Below, one piece after another: positions 7,199 to 17,925 of a stretch of DNA of 39,118 bases. This DNA comes from Cyanobacteria bacterium K_DeepCast_35m_m2_155 (lineage in GTDB: Bacteria > Cyanobacteriota > Cyanobacteriia > PCC-6307 > Cyanobiaceae): positions 1 through 39,118 of the forward strand of contig VGQS01000008.1 in assembly GCA_016882285.1 (NCBI GenBank), in the 5' to 3' direction. A program made the position numbers and the translations under genes. Under the pieces are notes generated by a model. That model was given only the letters and a program-made list of their open reading frames with translations. It made no database searches and had not been told where the DNA came from. Every line of letters begins with the position of its first letter. Position 1 is the first letter of the stretch.

Positions 7199-9927
7199 CA
7201 GCTGTCGGCGGCGCGGATGATGCGCACCGCACTGGCTCGCAGACGCCCGCTTTTGGTTGTGGCCGGCGCTTTTTTGGCGGCGGGTTTGGCGCTGGAGGGT
7301 TTGCTGCTGCTGGCTTTTCGGCTGCCGGCTGCGGCAGTCTTGCCGCGTCCTTTGCCCTTGGCGCTTGTGGCCTTGGCGGCCAGCAGCTCTACCGCTTGCT
7401 CCAGGGTGATGGTCTCGGCGGTGGTGCCCTCGGGCAGCGAGGCGTTCACCTTGCCCTGTTTGACGTAGAGGCCATAGGGCCCGTCAAACAGCTGAACGGC
7501 TTCGTCGGCCCCCTGGGGGGTGCCGAGGTCCTTGAGGGCGGTGCGACCGCCGCGGCCCTTCTTGGGCATGGCCAGCAGCTCCAGCGCCCGCGCCAGGCCG
7601 ATCGCCAGCACATCGTCCTCGGCCTTGAGTGAGCGGTAGTCCTTCTCGCCCTTGCCCTTGTCGTGCACCACGTAGGGACCGAAGCGGCCCAGGCCCGCCT
7701 GCACCTTGCCGCCATCGGGGTGCTCGCCCAGATGCCGCGGCATGCGCAGCAGGCCCAGGGCGTCCTCAAGGCTCAGCTCCTCGGGTTTGGCTCCCTTGGG
7801 CAGCGAAGCGCGCTTGGGTTTGGGGTTCTCATCGCTGACCTGGCCGCGCTGCACATAGGGGCCGTACTGACCGAACAGCAGATAGACCTGATCACCGGTT
7901 TCGGGGTCCTCGCCGAGCGATTCGGGCCCATCGGCCTTCTGTTTGAGGATCAGCTCGGCACGCTCGGCGTCGAGATCGGCCGGGGTCAGTTCCTGGGGCA
8001 GGGTGGCCTTGAGCAGCTCTTCAGTGCCGTCATCGGCAACCCGTTTGGTTTCCAGATAGGCGCCGAAGCGGCCGATGCGCACCACGCAGGGCAGACCCTC
8101 GAGCTCCACGGTGCGTGAGGCTCCGGGGTCGATGTCACCCTCGCGCTGGGCGACCTGGGTTTCCAGGCCCGTCTCGCCCTTGAAGAAGCCCTCCAGATAG
8201 GGCAGCCACCGTTCCTTGCCGGCGGCGATTTCATCGAGGCTGCCCTCCATGCGGGCCGTGAAGCTGGTGTCGACCAGATCGGGGAAATGCTCCTCGAGCA
8301 GGGCGGTCACCGCGAACGCCGTGAAGCTGGGGGTGAGGCTGTTGTTCTGCAGCGTGGCGTAACCCCGATCCACGATCGTGCCGATGATCGAGGCGTAGGT
8401 CGAGGGCCGGCCGATGCCCTCTTTCTCGAGCATTTTGACCAGGGCCGCTTCGCTGTAGCGGGCGGGGGGCTGGGTCTGGTGGCCCAGGGCCTCGACGCCG
8501 TTGCAGGCGGGTGTATCGCCCGTTTTAAGGGCCGGCAGCAGCACCTCCTGGCCTTCCAGGGCCGCGTCGGGATCGTCGGATCCCTCCACGTAGGCCCGGA
8601 AGAAACCGGCAAAGTCGATGCGCTTGCCGCTGGCGCGGAAGCTGGCAGTGCCCAGGGCCCCGCCGTCCACCTCCAGATCGACGGCCAGCATCGTGAGCTT
8701 GGCGTCGGCCATCTGGCTGGCCACGGTGCGCTTCCAGATCAGCTCGTAGAGGGCCAGATCACGGCCGTCGAGACCCGTGGCCCCCGGGTCCCTGAAGCTT
8801 TCCCCGGCCGGCCGGATCGCCTCGTGGGCCTCCTGGGCGTTGCGCGATTGGGTCGAGAACTGGCGCGGGGCCGGGCTCAGGTAGTCCTTGCCGTACTTGG
8901 CGGCCACGCAGCTGCGGGCGGCGTTGATCGCCTGCTCGCTCAGGTGCACCGAGTCGGTGCGCATGTAGGTGATGAAGCCGCGCTCATAGAGACCCTGGGC
9001 GGTGCGCATGGTCTCGCGCGCCGAGAGCCGCAGCTTGCGGTTGGCCTCCTGCTGCAGGGTGCTGGTGGTGAAGGGGGCCACGGGCTTGCGCACCGTGGGT
9101 TTTTCTTCAACCGCCGCCACCCGCCAGGCGGCCTGCTCGATGGCCTGCTGCAGCGCTCTGGCATCGGCCTCGGCCAGCAGGCGCACCTTGCTGCCCGTTT
9201 TGAGGGCGCCGGTGCTCTCATCAAAGTCGCTGCCGCCGGCGATCCGCTCGCCGGCCAGGTGGCTCAATTTGGCTTCAAAGCTGCCGCCGCTTTGCCCGAG
9301 CTGGGCCTTGAGGTCCCAGTAGCTGCCGCTTTTGAAGGCCCTACGGGCCCGCTCGCGCTGCACCAGCAGGCGCACCGCCACCGACTGCACGCGGCCGGCC
9401 GACAGGCCCCAGGCCACTTTCTTCCACAGCAGCGGCGAGAGGGTGTAGCCCACCAGCCGATCGAGAATGCGCCGCGTCTCCTGGGCGTGGACCAGCTCCA
9501 TGTCGAGCTCGCGGGTCTGCTCGAGGGCGCGGCCGATCGCTTCTTTGGTGATCTCGTGGAACACCATGCGCTTGGCCGGCACCTTGGGCGCCAGCAGCTG
9601 CAGCAGGTGCCAGCTGATCGACTCGCCTTCGCGGTCTTCGTCAGTCGCCAGCAGCAGCTGGTCGGCACCCTTGAGGGCGTCCTTGAGCTCTTTGACGACT
9701 TTCTTTTTGTCCTTCGGCACCACGTAGAGGGGCTCGAAGTCGTTGCTGGTGTTGACGCCCAGGTTGGCCCACTTCTCGCCCTTGAAGGCCGCGGGAATCT
9801 CGCTGGCGTTGTTGGGCAGGTCGCGCACGTGGCCCATCGAAGCTTCCACCCGGAAGTCCTTGGGCAGGAAGCCGCGAATGGTGCGGGCCTTGGTTGGGCT
9901 TTCGACGATGACCAGGGTGTGACCCAC
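7198..9927 (-). CDS. topA: DNA topoisomerase I
   Basis: Encodes type IA topoisomerase I, which relaxes negative supercoils by single-strand passage. The 909-residue product has a Toprim domain ([17 protein letters not shown] at residues 5-21 and the acidic DEDRE at 96-100), and the catalytic tyrosine at about residue 321 in [13 protein letters not shown], close to E. coli Tyr319. The C-terminal third has several topo-C repeats with F/YGPYV motifs ([34 protein letters not shown]), as in cyanobacterial and Gram-positive-type enzymes rather than zinc ribbons, and ends in a Lys/Ala/Ser-rich basic tail. It starts with GTG at 9927 ([10 protein letters not shown]). It heads a four-gene coupled run and diverges from ndhB. 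Confidence 0.97.
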   Translation of the reverse strand: MGHTLVIVESPTKARTIRGFLPKDFRVEASMGHVRDLPNNASEIPAAFKGEKWANLGVNTSNDFEPLYVVPKDKKKVVKELKDALKGADQLLLATDEDREGESISWHLLQLLAPKVPAKRMVFHEITKEAIGRALEQTRELDMELVHAQETRRILDRLVGYTLSPLLWKKVAWGLSAGRVQSVAVRLLVQRERARRAFKSGSYWDLKAQLGQSGGSFEAKLSHLAGERIAGGSDFDESTGALKTGSKVRLLAEADARALQQAIEQAAWRVAAVEEKPTVRKPVAPFTTSTLQQEANRKLRLSARETMRTAQGLYERGFITYMRTDSVHLSEQAINAARSCVAAKYGKDYLSPAPRQFSTQSRNAQEAHEAIRPAGESFRDPGATGLDGRDLALYELIWKRTVASQMADAKLTMLAVDLEVDGGALGTASFRASGKRIDFAGFFRAYVEGSDDPDAALEGQEVLLPALKTGDTPACNGVEALGHQTQPPARYSEAALVKMLEKEGIGRPSTYASIIGTIVDRGYATLQNNSLTPSFTAFAVTALLEEHFPDLVDTSFTARMEGSLDEIAAGKERWLPYLEGFFKGETGLETQVAQREGDIDPGASRTVELEGLPCVVRIGRFGAYLETKRVADDGTEELLKATLPQELTPADLDAERAELILKQKADGPESLGEDPETGDQVYLLFGQYGPYVQRGQVSDENPKPKRASLPKGAKPEELSLEDALGLLRMPRHLGEHPDGGKVQAGLGRFGPYVVHDKGKGEKDYRSLKAEDDVLAIGLARALELLAMPKKGRGGRTALKDLGTPQGADEAVQLFDGPYGLYVKQGKVNASLPEGTTAETITLEQAVELLAAKATSAKGKGRGKTAAAGSRKASSSKPSSAKPAAKKAPATTKSGRLRASAVRIIRAADS

Positions 9928-10057
9928 AGCTCAGGCGCTGAACCGCTTCCCTCTTTATCGCACCGGCGAACCCTCTGCAGGGTTTCTTTGGCCAAAGCCA
10001 GGTGGGTCTGACTGATGCGGCAATCAGCGCCGCTACAGTCAGCCGCAGCAAAACGGC
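9928..10057. promoter_or_regulatory. Divergent topA / ndhB intergenic region
   Basis: This 130-bp gap separates the divergent topA and ndhB starts and must hold both promoters. A GCTACAGT stretch about 25 nt upstream of the ndhB ATG could be a -10 element; I cannot assign a convincing -35 or a topA promoter by eye. Confidence 0.4.
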
Positions 10058-11602
10058 ATGTTTTCCCTGGTGGACATCGGCACCTTGTCGCTCCAGCTCA
10101 ATGCCGGTGCCATCGCGCCAGAGGGACTGGTTCTGGTTGCCCTGCTGCTGAGCCTGCTGGTGGACCTGGCCGGTGAACAGGCCGCCACGCGCTGGGTTCC
10201 GCCCATTTGTTACGGCGGCCTAGGCGGTGCCCTGGTGCTGCTGGCCCTGCAGTGGAACAACCCGGCTGAACCGTCCTTCCTGGGCGCCTTCCTGGCTGAC
10301 AACCTGGCCATTGCCTTCAGGGCTGTGGTGGCGGCCTCCACCTTGATTTCGTTGATGCTGAGCTGGCGCTACGTCGAGCGCAGCGGCACCCCCCTGGGCG
10401 AATATGCGGGAATTCTGCTGGCGGCCACCCTCGGCGCGATGCTGCTGTGCGGCTCCACCGATCTGGTCAGCATCTTTGTGAGCCTCGAGACCCTGTCGGT
10501 CTCCAGTTACCTGCTCTCGGGCTACATGAAGCGTGACGCCCGCAGCTCTGAGGCGGCGCTCAAGTATCTGCTGGTGGGCTCGGCGGCGGCGGCGGTGTTT
10601 CTGTACGGCGCCTCGTTGCTCTACGGCCTCACGGGCGGCGCCACTGGCCTCGATGCGGTGGCCCTGGCGCTGCAGAGCAGCACCACCCCTGTGGCGGCTC
10701 TGGCTCTGGTGTTCGTGCTGGCCACGGTGGCCTTCAAGATCGCGGCGGTGCCCTTCCACCAGTGGACGCCCGATGTGTATGAGGGCTCGCCCACCCCGGT
10801 GGTGGCCTTCCTGTCGGTGGGCTCCAAGGCGGCCGGTTTTGCTCTGGCCTTGCGCATTCTGGTGGGCTGCTTTGAAAGCTTCTCGGCCCAGTGGAAGCTG
10901 CTGTTCACCGTGCTGGCGGTGCTGAGCATGGTGCTGGGCAACGTGGTCGCCCTGGCCCAGACGTCGATGAAGCGCATGCTGGCCTACAGCTCGATTGGCC
11001 AGGCGGGCTTCGTGATGATCGGACTGGTCTGCGGCACCGAGGAGGGCTACGCCGCCATGGTGCTCTACATGGCGGCCTATCTGTTCATGAATCTGGGGGC
11101 TTTTGCCTGCATCATTCTGTTCTCTCTGCGCACAGGTTCAGATCGCATTTCGGATTATGCGGGCCTGTATCAGAAGGATCCCCTGATCACCCTTGGCCTG
11201 AGCCTCTGTCTGCTGTCGTTGGGCGGCATACCACCGATGCTGGGCTTCTTCGGCAAGATTTATCTGTTTTTCGCAGGCTGGGCGGATCATCAATATCTGC
11301 TTGTTGTGGTGGGTCTGGTCACCTCAGTGGTCTCGATCTATTACTACATCTCGGTCATCAAAATGATGGTCGTTAAAGAGCCTCAGGATGCCTCTGATGT
11401 GGTCAAGGCCTACCCAGAGTTGCATTGGAATCTGCGCGGCATGCCCGCCCTGCGCACCGCACTGGTGACCTGTGTGGTGGCCACAGCGGTGGGTGGCATC
11501 CTCTCCAATCCTCTGTTCAACTGGGCCGGTGAGGCGGTGAGCGGCACACCGATGCTGCAACAGGCGATCGCTGCGGTGAACGCTGCCCTCCCTTTGGGCT
11601 GA
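10058..11602 (+). CDS. ndhB: NAD(P)H-quinone oxidoreductase subunit 2 (NDH-1 chain N)
   Basis: NdhB is an antiporter-like membrane subunit of the thylakoid NDH-1 complex, which takes electrons from ferredoxin to plastoquinone in respiration, cyclic flow and CO2 uptake. The 514-residue product has about 14 hydrophobic segments and typical signatures: [38 protein letters not shown] (with the conserved Lys and His of the proton path), [19 protein letters not shown] and [19 protein letters not shown]. The ATG at 10058 gives the normal N-terminus [18 protein letters not shown]. The next gene, an ABC ATPase, begins two bases after the stop. Confidence 0.97.
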   Translation: MFSLVDIGTLSLQLNAGAIAPEGLVLVALLLSLLVDLAGEQAATRWVPPICYGGLGGALVLLALQWNNPAEPSFLGAFLADNLAIAFRAVVAASTLISLMLSWRYVERSGTPLGEYAGILLAATLGAMLLCGSTDLVSIFVSLETLSVSSYLLSGYMKRDARSSEAALKYLLVGSAAAAVFLYGASLLYGLTGGATGLDAVALALQSSTTPVAALALVFVLATVAFKIAAVPFHQWTPDVYEGSPTPVVAFLSVGSKAAGFALALRILVGCFESFSAQWKLLFTVLAVLSMVLGNVVALAQTSMKRMLAYSSIGQAGFVMIGLVCGTEEGYAAMVLYMAAYLFMNLGAFACIILFSLRTGSDRISDYAGLYQKDPLITLGLSLCLLSLGGIPPMLGFFGKIYLFFAGWADHQYLLVVVGLVTSVVSIYYYISVIKMMVVKEPQDASDVVKAYPELHWNLRGMPALRTALVTCVVATAVGGILSNPLFNWAGEAVSGTPMLQQAIAAVNAALPLG

Positions 11603-11603
11603 C

Positions 11604-12332
11604 GTGCACGCTCCGTTGAATGCATCAGAGCGCGGCGACGCTCGCCCCCAGCCGCTCGAGCAAGGCTGCGTTGCTGCCTTGCTCGATGTCTGCAAGGTCT
11701 ATGGCAGCGGCGAGGGTCAGGTGCACGCCCTCGATCACCTCAGCTTGACGGTCAATCGCGGCGACTATCTGGCTGTGATGGGTGCCTCCGGTTCCGGCAA
11801 AAGCACGGCGATGAACATTCTTGGTTGTCTGGATCGGCCCACATCCGGCAGCTACCGGCTCAATGGCACCCCGGTTGAAAGCTTGGATGATGATCAGCTG
11901 GCCGATCTGCGCAACCGGGAACTGGGCTTTGTGTTTCAGCAGTTCCATCTGCTGGCCCATCTCAGCGCCCTCGACAACGTGGTGTTGCCGATGATCTACG
12001 CGGGTGTGCCCCACCACGAGCGTCAGGAGCGTGCTCGCATCGCCCTGAGCCGCGTGGGCCTGGCCCAGCGACTGGGCAACAAGCCCAACCAGCTCTCAGG
12101 TGGTCAGCAGCAGCGGGTTGCCATTGCCAGGGCCATCATCAACAACCCGGCGCTGCTGCTCGCCGATGAACCGACCGGGGCACTCGATTCACGCACCACC
12201 GCCGAAGTGCTCGACATTTTTGATGATCTGCACCGCAGCGGCATCACGGTGGTGATGGTCACCCATGAAGACGACGTGGCCGCCCGCGCCGAGAAGGTGA
12301 TTCACTTCAGTGACGGGCGAATTGCGGGTTGA
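11604..12332 (+). CDS. ABC transporter ATP-binding protein, MacB/LolD type
   Basis: A complete 242-residue ABC ATPase. Walker A is GASGSGKST, the Q-loop lies in GFVFQQFHLL, the signature is LSGGQQQRVAIARA, Walker B is LLLADEPTGALD and the H-loop is VMVTHE. The spacing, DEPTGALD and LGCLDRPTSG place it in the MacB/LolD/FtsE group, whose members drive lipoprotein extraction or export of small molecules rather than import. In cyanobacteria this group includes DevA-like exporters. It starts with GTG at 11604 right after ndhB. No permease (MacB/DevC-like) or membrane-fusion protein is adjacent, so it must pair with a partner encoded elsewhere. Confidence 0.88.
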   Translation: MHAPLNASERGDARPQPLEQGCVAALLDVCKVYGSGEGQVHALDHLSLTVNRGDYLAVMGASGSGKSTAMNILGCLDRPTSGSYRLNGTPVESLDDDQLADLRNRELGFVFQQFHLLAHLSALDNVVLPMIYAGVPHHERQERARIALSRVGLAQRLGNKPNQLSGGQQQRVAIARAIINNPALLLADEPTGALDSRTTAEVLDIFDDLHRSGITVVMVTHEDDVAARAEKVIHFSDGRIAG

Positions 12333-12359
12333 TTGCAGCTCTGCGCTGATGGGCCAGCT

Positions 12360-13706
12360 TCAGAAGATCAGTCCGGTTTGCAGGCGACCTTCTTGGATGG
12401 CCTGCAAAAAAATCCGGTAGTCACGTTCTGACTGATCCGCATAGGCCAGGGCATAGTTCTCCATGGCCCGATCAAACACCTTGCCTTCCCCTGCAACGTG
12501 AGCGATGGCTCGGGCATCGCCAGAGCGGGCGTGAGCTTTGGCCAGCACTTTGCCGCAGAGCTCGCCGTAGAGCTCCAGGCCTTTGGCATCGAGGGCTCCC
12601 AGCTCCACAGCGCCTTTCCAATTGCGCAGTTGGCGCCAGTAATGCTGGCGGCCGTTGGCGCCTGTGCTCCAGCCCAGGAAAGGATCGCTCGCCGTTTGCA
12701 TCAGCCGCTGGCCTTCGACCACCCGTTGGCCGTGATGCGGCGGTGGCGGGCTGCTGGCGTAAGGCCCAAGCACCGATGTCTCGGCCTGCTTGCTCTGCAG
12801 GATCAGCACCTCGTCAGGGTGATGGCCGACAAACAGGCCGATGGCACAACGGGTGCCCACCGACCCGATCCCCACGGCTTTGAGTGCCGCATCAGCGAGC
12901 CTGAAATGGTGCATCAGATGCTGCAGTTCCGCCGGTAGCGAAGCCATGTACTTCAGCAGCATTTCATCCACCAACTCGCGCCAGTGCATGTCGGCGGTCC
13001 AGTGGCGATCCAGCAGGGCATGGCGCCAGATCAGGGGTGGATCGTGGCGCAGTTGCAGCGCGCCATCGGGGCCGAACTCACAGAGTTTGCCCGCCGCTTC
13101 ACTGTTGGTGCGGGCTTTGGCCTTGGCGCTCACCTTTTCAAGGTGGCGCCGCAACGGCTCATGCCCGACCTCGGCAACAAAAGCTTCCATGTCGATCCGT
13201 TGCGCCCAGATCTGCTGCAAGGGCTGGGCTGCCAGGGCGCACATCGCGTGGCGATACGAGCGGGCCGTGCGTCTGGCAGCACGGCGTTGTTGCTCAGCGG
13301 GCAGCTTGAGAGCGCGGGCCGCCAGCACGGCACTGGCCACCAGCCGTTTGAGGTCCCACTCAAACGGACCCCGCACGGTTTCATCGAAGTCGTTGATGTC
13401 GAACAGCAGGTGCCATTCGGGTGAGCCATAGAAGCCAAAATTGGCCAGGTGGCAGTCGCCGCAGAGCTGCACCTCGAGCCCGCTGCTGGGGGCATGGCCC
13501 AGGTCGTGGGCCATCACCGCTGGAGTGCCTCGGTAAAACGCGAAGGCGTTCTGGGCCATGCGGCTGTGGCGCACCGGCACCAGCCAAGGCAGGCGATCGA
13601 TCTCTTGTTGCTCCAGGACAGCAATCGGATCGCGGCGATCGGCCGGCGGCTGCCAATCGCCCAGAAGATTGAGGTTGAGCGTTGTGGTGGACAACGCTTG
13701 GCTCAT
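12360..13706 (-). CDS. DUF2252 family protein
   Basis: The 448-residue protein matches DUF2252, a family of uncharacterised proteins distantly related to protein-kinase-like/aminoglycoside phosphotransferase folds. The diagnostic segments are FYRGTPAVMAHDL, the CGDCHLANFGFYGSP motif and FDINDFDETVRGPFEWDLKR, which resemble a catalytic-loop HxDxxxxN plus D-rich metal site; this functional reading is inference. It has no signal peptide, so it is probably cytoplasmic. Its ATG at 13706 shares bases with the TGA of the upstream M23 peptidase gene (ATGA), so the two are translationally coupled. The 3' end faces the ABC ATPase with 27 bp between stops. Confidence 0.85.
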   Translation of the reverse strand: MSQALSTTTLNLNLLGDWQPPADRRDPIAVLEQQEIDRLPWLVPVRHSRMAQNAFAFYRGTPAVMAHDLGHAPSSGLEVQLCGDCHLANFGFYGSPEWHLLFDINDFDETVRGPFEWDLKRLVASAVLAARALKLPAEQQRRAARRTARSYRHAMCALAAQPLQQIWAQRIDMEAFVAEVGHEPLRRHLEKVSAKAKARTNSEAAGKLCEFGPDGALQLRHDPPLIWRHALLDRHWTADMHWRELVDEMLLKYMASLPAELQHLMHHFRLADAALKAVGIGSVGTRCAIGLFVGHHPDEVLILQSKQAETSVLGPYASSPPPPHHGQRVVEGQRLMQTASDPFLGWSTGANGRQHYWRQLRNWKGAVELGALDAKGLELYGELCGKVLAKAHARSGDARAIAHVAGEGKVFDRAMENYALAYADQSERDYRIFLQAIQEGRLQTGLIF

Positions 13707-14746
13707 AAGGGGCGTGCAATCGGCCTTTCCAATCTGGCCAGCAACTCGCCCAGCAGCAAGGCGATGGCATCACTGCCTTTGGCGCCGCTGCCGGGATCCA
13801 GGTCACCGGGATCGACTGCGACCCAGCCGCCACTGCCCGGCAGCCGCAGTTCAAAGTGCAAGTGGGGCCCGGTGCTGAGCCCCGTGCTGCCCACGCGGCC
13901 GATCACCTCGCCCTGACGCACCGTCTCACCGGTTTTCACATAGAGCTCGCTGAGGTGCCCGTACAGCGTGCGGCGGCGCGGGCGCTGATGCTCGATTTCG
14001 ATGGCCAGGCCGTAGCCCCCGGCCAGTCCGCTGCTGACCACGCGCCCGCCCAGGGCCGCTACGACAGGTGTGCCCTCGGGGGCGGCCAGATCCTTTCCGG
14101 CATGCATCAGCCAGCTGCCCAGAATCGGATGCAACCGCCAGCCGAAGTTGCTGCTGGTCGCCGCCGATCCGATCAGGGGAAACAGCAAGCGGCGATTGCC
14201 ATTTCCAAGCATCGGCGCAGGCCGCGGTGTGACGCCGAACACGTCGGCCAGCCTGAAGTTGCCCCCAGCACCGGACAGCAGGGCTGAGACCGGTACTGTC
14301 AATGGTGGCAGTGGCTGGCCATCGGCACCCAGCCGGCGCAGGTCGTTGCCGAGCAGCGAGCCGCCGCCGTAGCGGCCGCGCCAGCGCAGCACCACGCCCG
14401 TTCGGCACTCCTGCGCCGAGAGGGCGCCGCTGCGGCAGGCCTGTTGGTGCGCCGGCACATCGAAGGGTGTGGCGATGGCCCCCTGGCGAAACCGGATCCG
14501 CTCCTGGGGTGTCACCACACCCTGGCGGACCAGATCATCAAGCGAGGCGTCAAAACTGCGGGGTTGCTGCTGAGGCAGGCTGCGCACATCGGGCCTCAGC
14601 GGCGCCTGCAGGCTGCTGTTGCTGCCTGCAGGCGGCAGTTGGGGCAAGACCGGTCCCGGCGGCTCAGCCACAGGGGGTGGATTGTTCGCCCAGGCCAGAC
14701 CTGCCCCCAGCAGAGGGGCGCTCACTACCGCAATCCAGGGCCGCAT
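13703..14746 (-). CDS. M23 family metallopeptidase, exported
   Basis: A 347-residue envelope protein with an N-terminal signal peptide (cleavage probably after LAWA), a Pro/Gln-rich linker, and a C-terminal M23/LytM domain (about residues 215-320). The domain keeps the zinc ligands: HAGKDLAAP (H-x3-D) and GPHLHFEL (HxH), with the usual GGRVVSSG and YGHLSEL segments. M23 peptidases cut peptide cross-links in peptidoglycan or activate amidases; the intact site suggests an active endopeptidase. A stretch around residues 105-135 contains two cysteines (QQACRSG, AQECRTG) that could form a disulfide. It is the first gene of a two-gene unit with the DUF2252 protein. Confidence 0.88.
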   Translation of the reverse strand: MRPWIAVVSAPLLGAGLAWANNPPPVAEPPGPVLPQLPPAGSNSSLQAPLRPDVRSLPQQQPRSFDASLDDLVRQGVVTPQERIRFRQGAIATPFDVPAHQQACRSGALSAQECRTGVVLRWRGRYGGGSLLGNDLRRLGADGQPLPPLTVPVSALLSGAGGNFRLADVFGVTPRPAPMLGNGNRRLLFPLIGSAATSSNFGWRLHPILGSWLMHAGKDLAAPEGTPVVAALGGRVVSSGLAGGYGLAIEIEHQRPRRRTLYGHLSELYVKTGETVRQGEVIGRVGSTGLSTGPHLHFELRLPGSGGWVAVDPGDLDPGSGAKGSDAIALLLGELLARLERPIARPL

Positions 14747-14832
14747 TGAGGTGTCGAACCCAGCTCAAGCCGTGCCGGCAGTTTAGATCGCTGGTGTGCC
14801 TGACCCTGCGGCCGCCTTGCGCTTGAAGCCAT

Positions 14833-14860
14833 AAAAAAGCACCCACCGTTCGGTGGGTGC
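14833..14860 (-). terminator. Intrinsic terminator of amt
   Basis: On the minus strand a perfect 9-bp stem (GCACCCACC / GGTGGGTGC) with a GAAC tetraloop is followed by six T residues. It starts 24 nt after the amt stop and is a textbook factor-independent terminator. Confidence 0.9.
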
Positions 14861-14883
14861 TGCAGGGACGACGTGGCGGGAAC

Positions 14884-16350
<1,467 letters not shown>

Positions 16351-16395
16351 GTTTGAGGTTTGGGTGGGCGACGGATAAACCGCCGGACGGTTCTG

Positions 16396-16437
16396 ATCAT
16401 TCGTCAGCCTGTGCACTAATTCGGTTACGGGTTATAC
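16396..16437 (-). promoter_or_regulatory. NtcA-activated promoter of amt
   Basis: Read on the minus strand, bases 16437-16424 are GTA-N8-AAC, one mismatch from the NtcA consensus GTA-N8-TAC. Exactly 22 nt further (16401-16396) is AATGAT, which fits a TAN3T -10 box except at the first base. This is the canonical class II NtcA promoter spacing. The transcript would begin near 16389, about 40 nt before the amt ATG at 16350. Confidence 0.7.
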
Positions 16438-16603
16438 AAAACAGAAAACTGCCCCGCAGTTGCCGGCTTGCCCTCACAGGGCTTTGGGTGCCTTGGATGT
16501 CCAGAGAGTTACACAAAGAAGACCATTTTTGTAAAGAAACGGGCAATATGTTCGCTATGAACAGTTTCTTTTGGGTACATTTGCATCGAAGGACAAAACG
16601 TTG

Positions 16604-16632
16604 GGTGAGCCGCCCCCGGGCCCTGGTTCACC
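16604..16632 (+). other. Hairpin in the leader of the DUF4278 gene
   Basis: An 8-bp inverted repeat (GGTGAGCC / GGTTCACC, one G-U pair) with a 13-nt GC-rich loop lies about 80 nt upstream of the ATG at 16714. The rest of the 300-bp gap between amt and this gene is AT-rich between about 16497 and 16600, where the promoter probably lies. I see no known RNA family. Confidence 0.35.
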
Positions 16633-16713
16633 GGAAGTAGCCCCCCGCAAGGCGAAGCAACGCTCCTTCCCACGAAGCGGACTTCAAACCCCGACCCTTC
16701 GAGGCCCGAGACC

Positions 16714-16929
16714 ATGACCAAGCTCCAGTACCGCGGCGTTGCCTATGACAACGCCACCCATGAACAGCTGCCCACCGCCCCGGTGGAGCACGTGTACCGC
16801 GGCCAGCACTTCGAGGCTCCCCTGAGCCATGAAGCCGCCGCTGTGGATACCGAGGTTGAGCTGCAGTACCGCGGCCAGCACTACCACCATCAGGTCGACC
16901 AGGCCGCCGATCAGGTCAACAACGGCTGA
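16714..16929 (+). CDS. DUF4278 domain-containing small protein
   Basis: A 71-residue cytosolic protein with three copies of a tyrosine-arginine-glycine motif: LQYRGVAYD near residue 5, VYRGQHFEA near residue 28, and LQYRGQHYHH near residue 51. Repeats of YRG with a following aromatic/His residue are the mark of DUF4278, a family common in cyanobacteria with no known function. The protein is acidic in the middle and rich in His and Gln. It diverges from amt and ends in its own terminator. No membrane segment or signal is visible. Confidence 0.8.
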   Translation: MTKLQYRGVAYDNATHEQLPTAPVEHVYRGQHFEAPLSHEAAAVDTEVELQYRGQHYHHQVDQAADQVNNG

Positions 16930-16956
16930 ACGGTTACAACGGCGACGTCAGCACTG

Positions 16957-16989
16957 GGCTCCCTCCTCTGTACTGGGGGGAGCCTTTTT
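16957..16989 (+). terminator. Intrinsic terminator of the DUF4278 gene
   Basis: A 7-bp stem (GGCTCCC / GGGAGCC) with a 14-nt loop is followed by TTTTT at 16985-16989. It begins 28 nt after the DUF4278 stop and ends only 8 nt before the next gene's ATG. Confidence 0.88.
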
Positions 16990-16997
16990 GCTGGTCC

Positions 16998-17243
16998 ATG
17001 ACCGATCTGGCGCTTCTCGAGCTCGAAGGTTCTTACCTCATGCAGCCACGATCGATCGTTGGGCTGCTCTGGTTGCAGACCCATTTTGAGCCGCAGAGTT
17101 GGGATCTCATCTGCTCAGGCAACGTGCGCCTGAGTGCAGCGACGCGCTCTGCACTGTGTGCTGATGCTCAGCGCGCAGGCCTGCAGCTGAGCTGCCTTGC
17201 AGCACCCAGGCCGGCTGCCATGGCAGCGCCACCGGAGCACTAA
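16998..17243 (+). CDS. Small conserved hypothetical protein
   Basis: An 81-residue ORF with an ordered-looking core (YLMQPRSIVGLLWLQTHF, then WDLICSGNVRLS, then a helix LCADAQRAGLQLSCL) and an Ala/Pro-rich tail. The composition and the WLQTHF segment suggest a genuine picocyanobacterial small protein, but I cannot name a family. The ATG at 16998 sits directly behind the upstream terminator, leaving almost no room for a promoter; the internal ATG at 17040 (MQPRSIVG) is an alternative start. Its stop codon overlaps the terminator of the convergent cpcB gene. Function unknown. Confidence 0.55.
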   Translation: MTDLALLELEGSYLMQPRSIVGLLWLQTHFEPQSWDLICSGNVRLSAATRSALCADAQRAGLQLSCLAAPRPAAMAAPPEH

Positions 17244-17273
17244 AAAATCCCTGACCACCAAGGCAGCCAGGGA
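17242..17273 (-). terminator. Intrinsic terminator of cpcB
   Basis: On the minus strand the hairpin TCCCTG / CAGGGA (14-nt loop) is followed by six T residues at 17247-17242. It lies about 40 nt after the cpcB stop and shows that the cpcB transcript ends without a cpcA cistron. Confidence 0.82.
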
Positions 17274-17311
17274 CATTGAAGGCATTTGCTTGAACTGATC
17301 TGCGACGCCGA

Positions 17312-17830
17312 TCAGGCGACAGCAGCGGCAGCGCGATCGAAGTAGGTGCCGATTTCGCTCATCAGAGCGGAGCAGTCACCGGGGGTGATGCCGCCTCGAT
17401 CATTGGCGATCGAGACAGCGGCGTCCTTCATCTTGCGGATGCCTTCTGCCACCGAAGCGCCAGGGACGCCGAGGGCGAGGTAGGTCTCACGCAGACCGTT
17501 GAGGCAACGGTCTTCCAGCACCGAAGCGTCACCGGTGAAGGCGGCGTAGGTGATGTAGCGGAGAACGATCTCCATATCGCGCAGGCAGGCGGCCATGCGG
17601 CGGTGGGTGTAAGCGTTGCCGCCGGGGGCGATCAGCGCAGGCTGCTGAGCGAACAGTTCGCGAGCAGCGTTGGTGACGATCGCGGAAGCGTTGGAGGTGA
17701 TGCGGTTGACGGCATCCATGCGCTTGTTGCTGTCAGCAACCATGGCAGCCAGAGCATCGATCTGACCGGCGTTGATGAATTCGCCGCGGGCATCAGCCTG
17801 GGCAACGACCTTGGTGAAGGCGTCGAACAT
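17312..17830 (-). CDS. cpcB: C-phycocyanin beta subunit, without an adjacent cpcA
   Basis: A full-length 172-residue phycocyanin beta chain, a light-harvesting component of phycobilisome rods. It begins [18 protein letters not shown] and keeps both bilin-attachment cysteines, Cys82 ([14 protein letters not shown]) and Cys153 ([13 protein letters not shown]), plus Asn72 (the residue methylated in this family) in [11 protein letters not shown]. Nothing suggests decay. What is odd is the context: cpcB is normally followed by cpcA, but here a terminator follows within 40 nt and the next gene is convergent. The ATG at 17830 has no obvious Shine-Dalgarno. The gene diverges from the GST-like gene. 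It is probably an extra copy beside a cpcBA operon elsewhere in the genome. Confidence 0.94.
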   Translation of the reverse strand: MFDAFTKVVAQADARGEFINAGQIDALAAMVADSNKRMDAVNRITSNASAIVTNAARELFAQQPALIAPGGNAYTHRRMAACLRDMEIVLRYITYAAFTGDASVLEDRCLNGLRETYLALGVPGASVAEGIRKMKDAAVSIANDRGGITPGDCSALMSEIGTYFDRAAAAVA

Positions 17831-17925
17831 GGAGTTCGCTGTAAATCGATGCGGATCCTATGCAGCTGCTTGGGGCGAGCGCGAGCCGCCAGACTGCGCC
17901 GCACTGCTCTGGCCAGCGAGCCGCC

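Noticed and set aside
8287-10011. Long open frame on the plus strand opposite topA
   Set aside because: Antisense shadow of a confidently identified topA; composition is low-complexity Gly/Ala/Leu/Gln with no domain.
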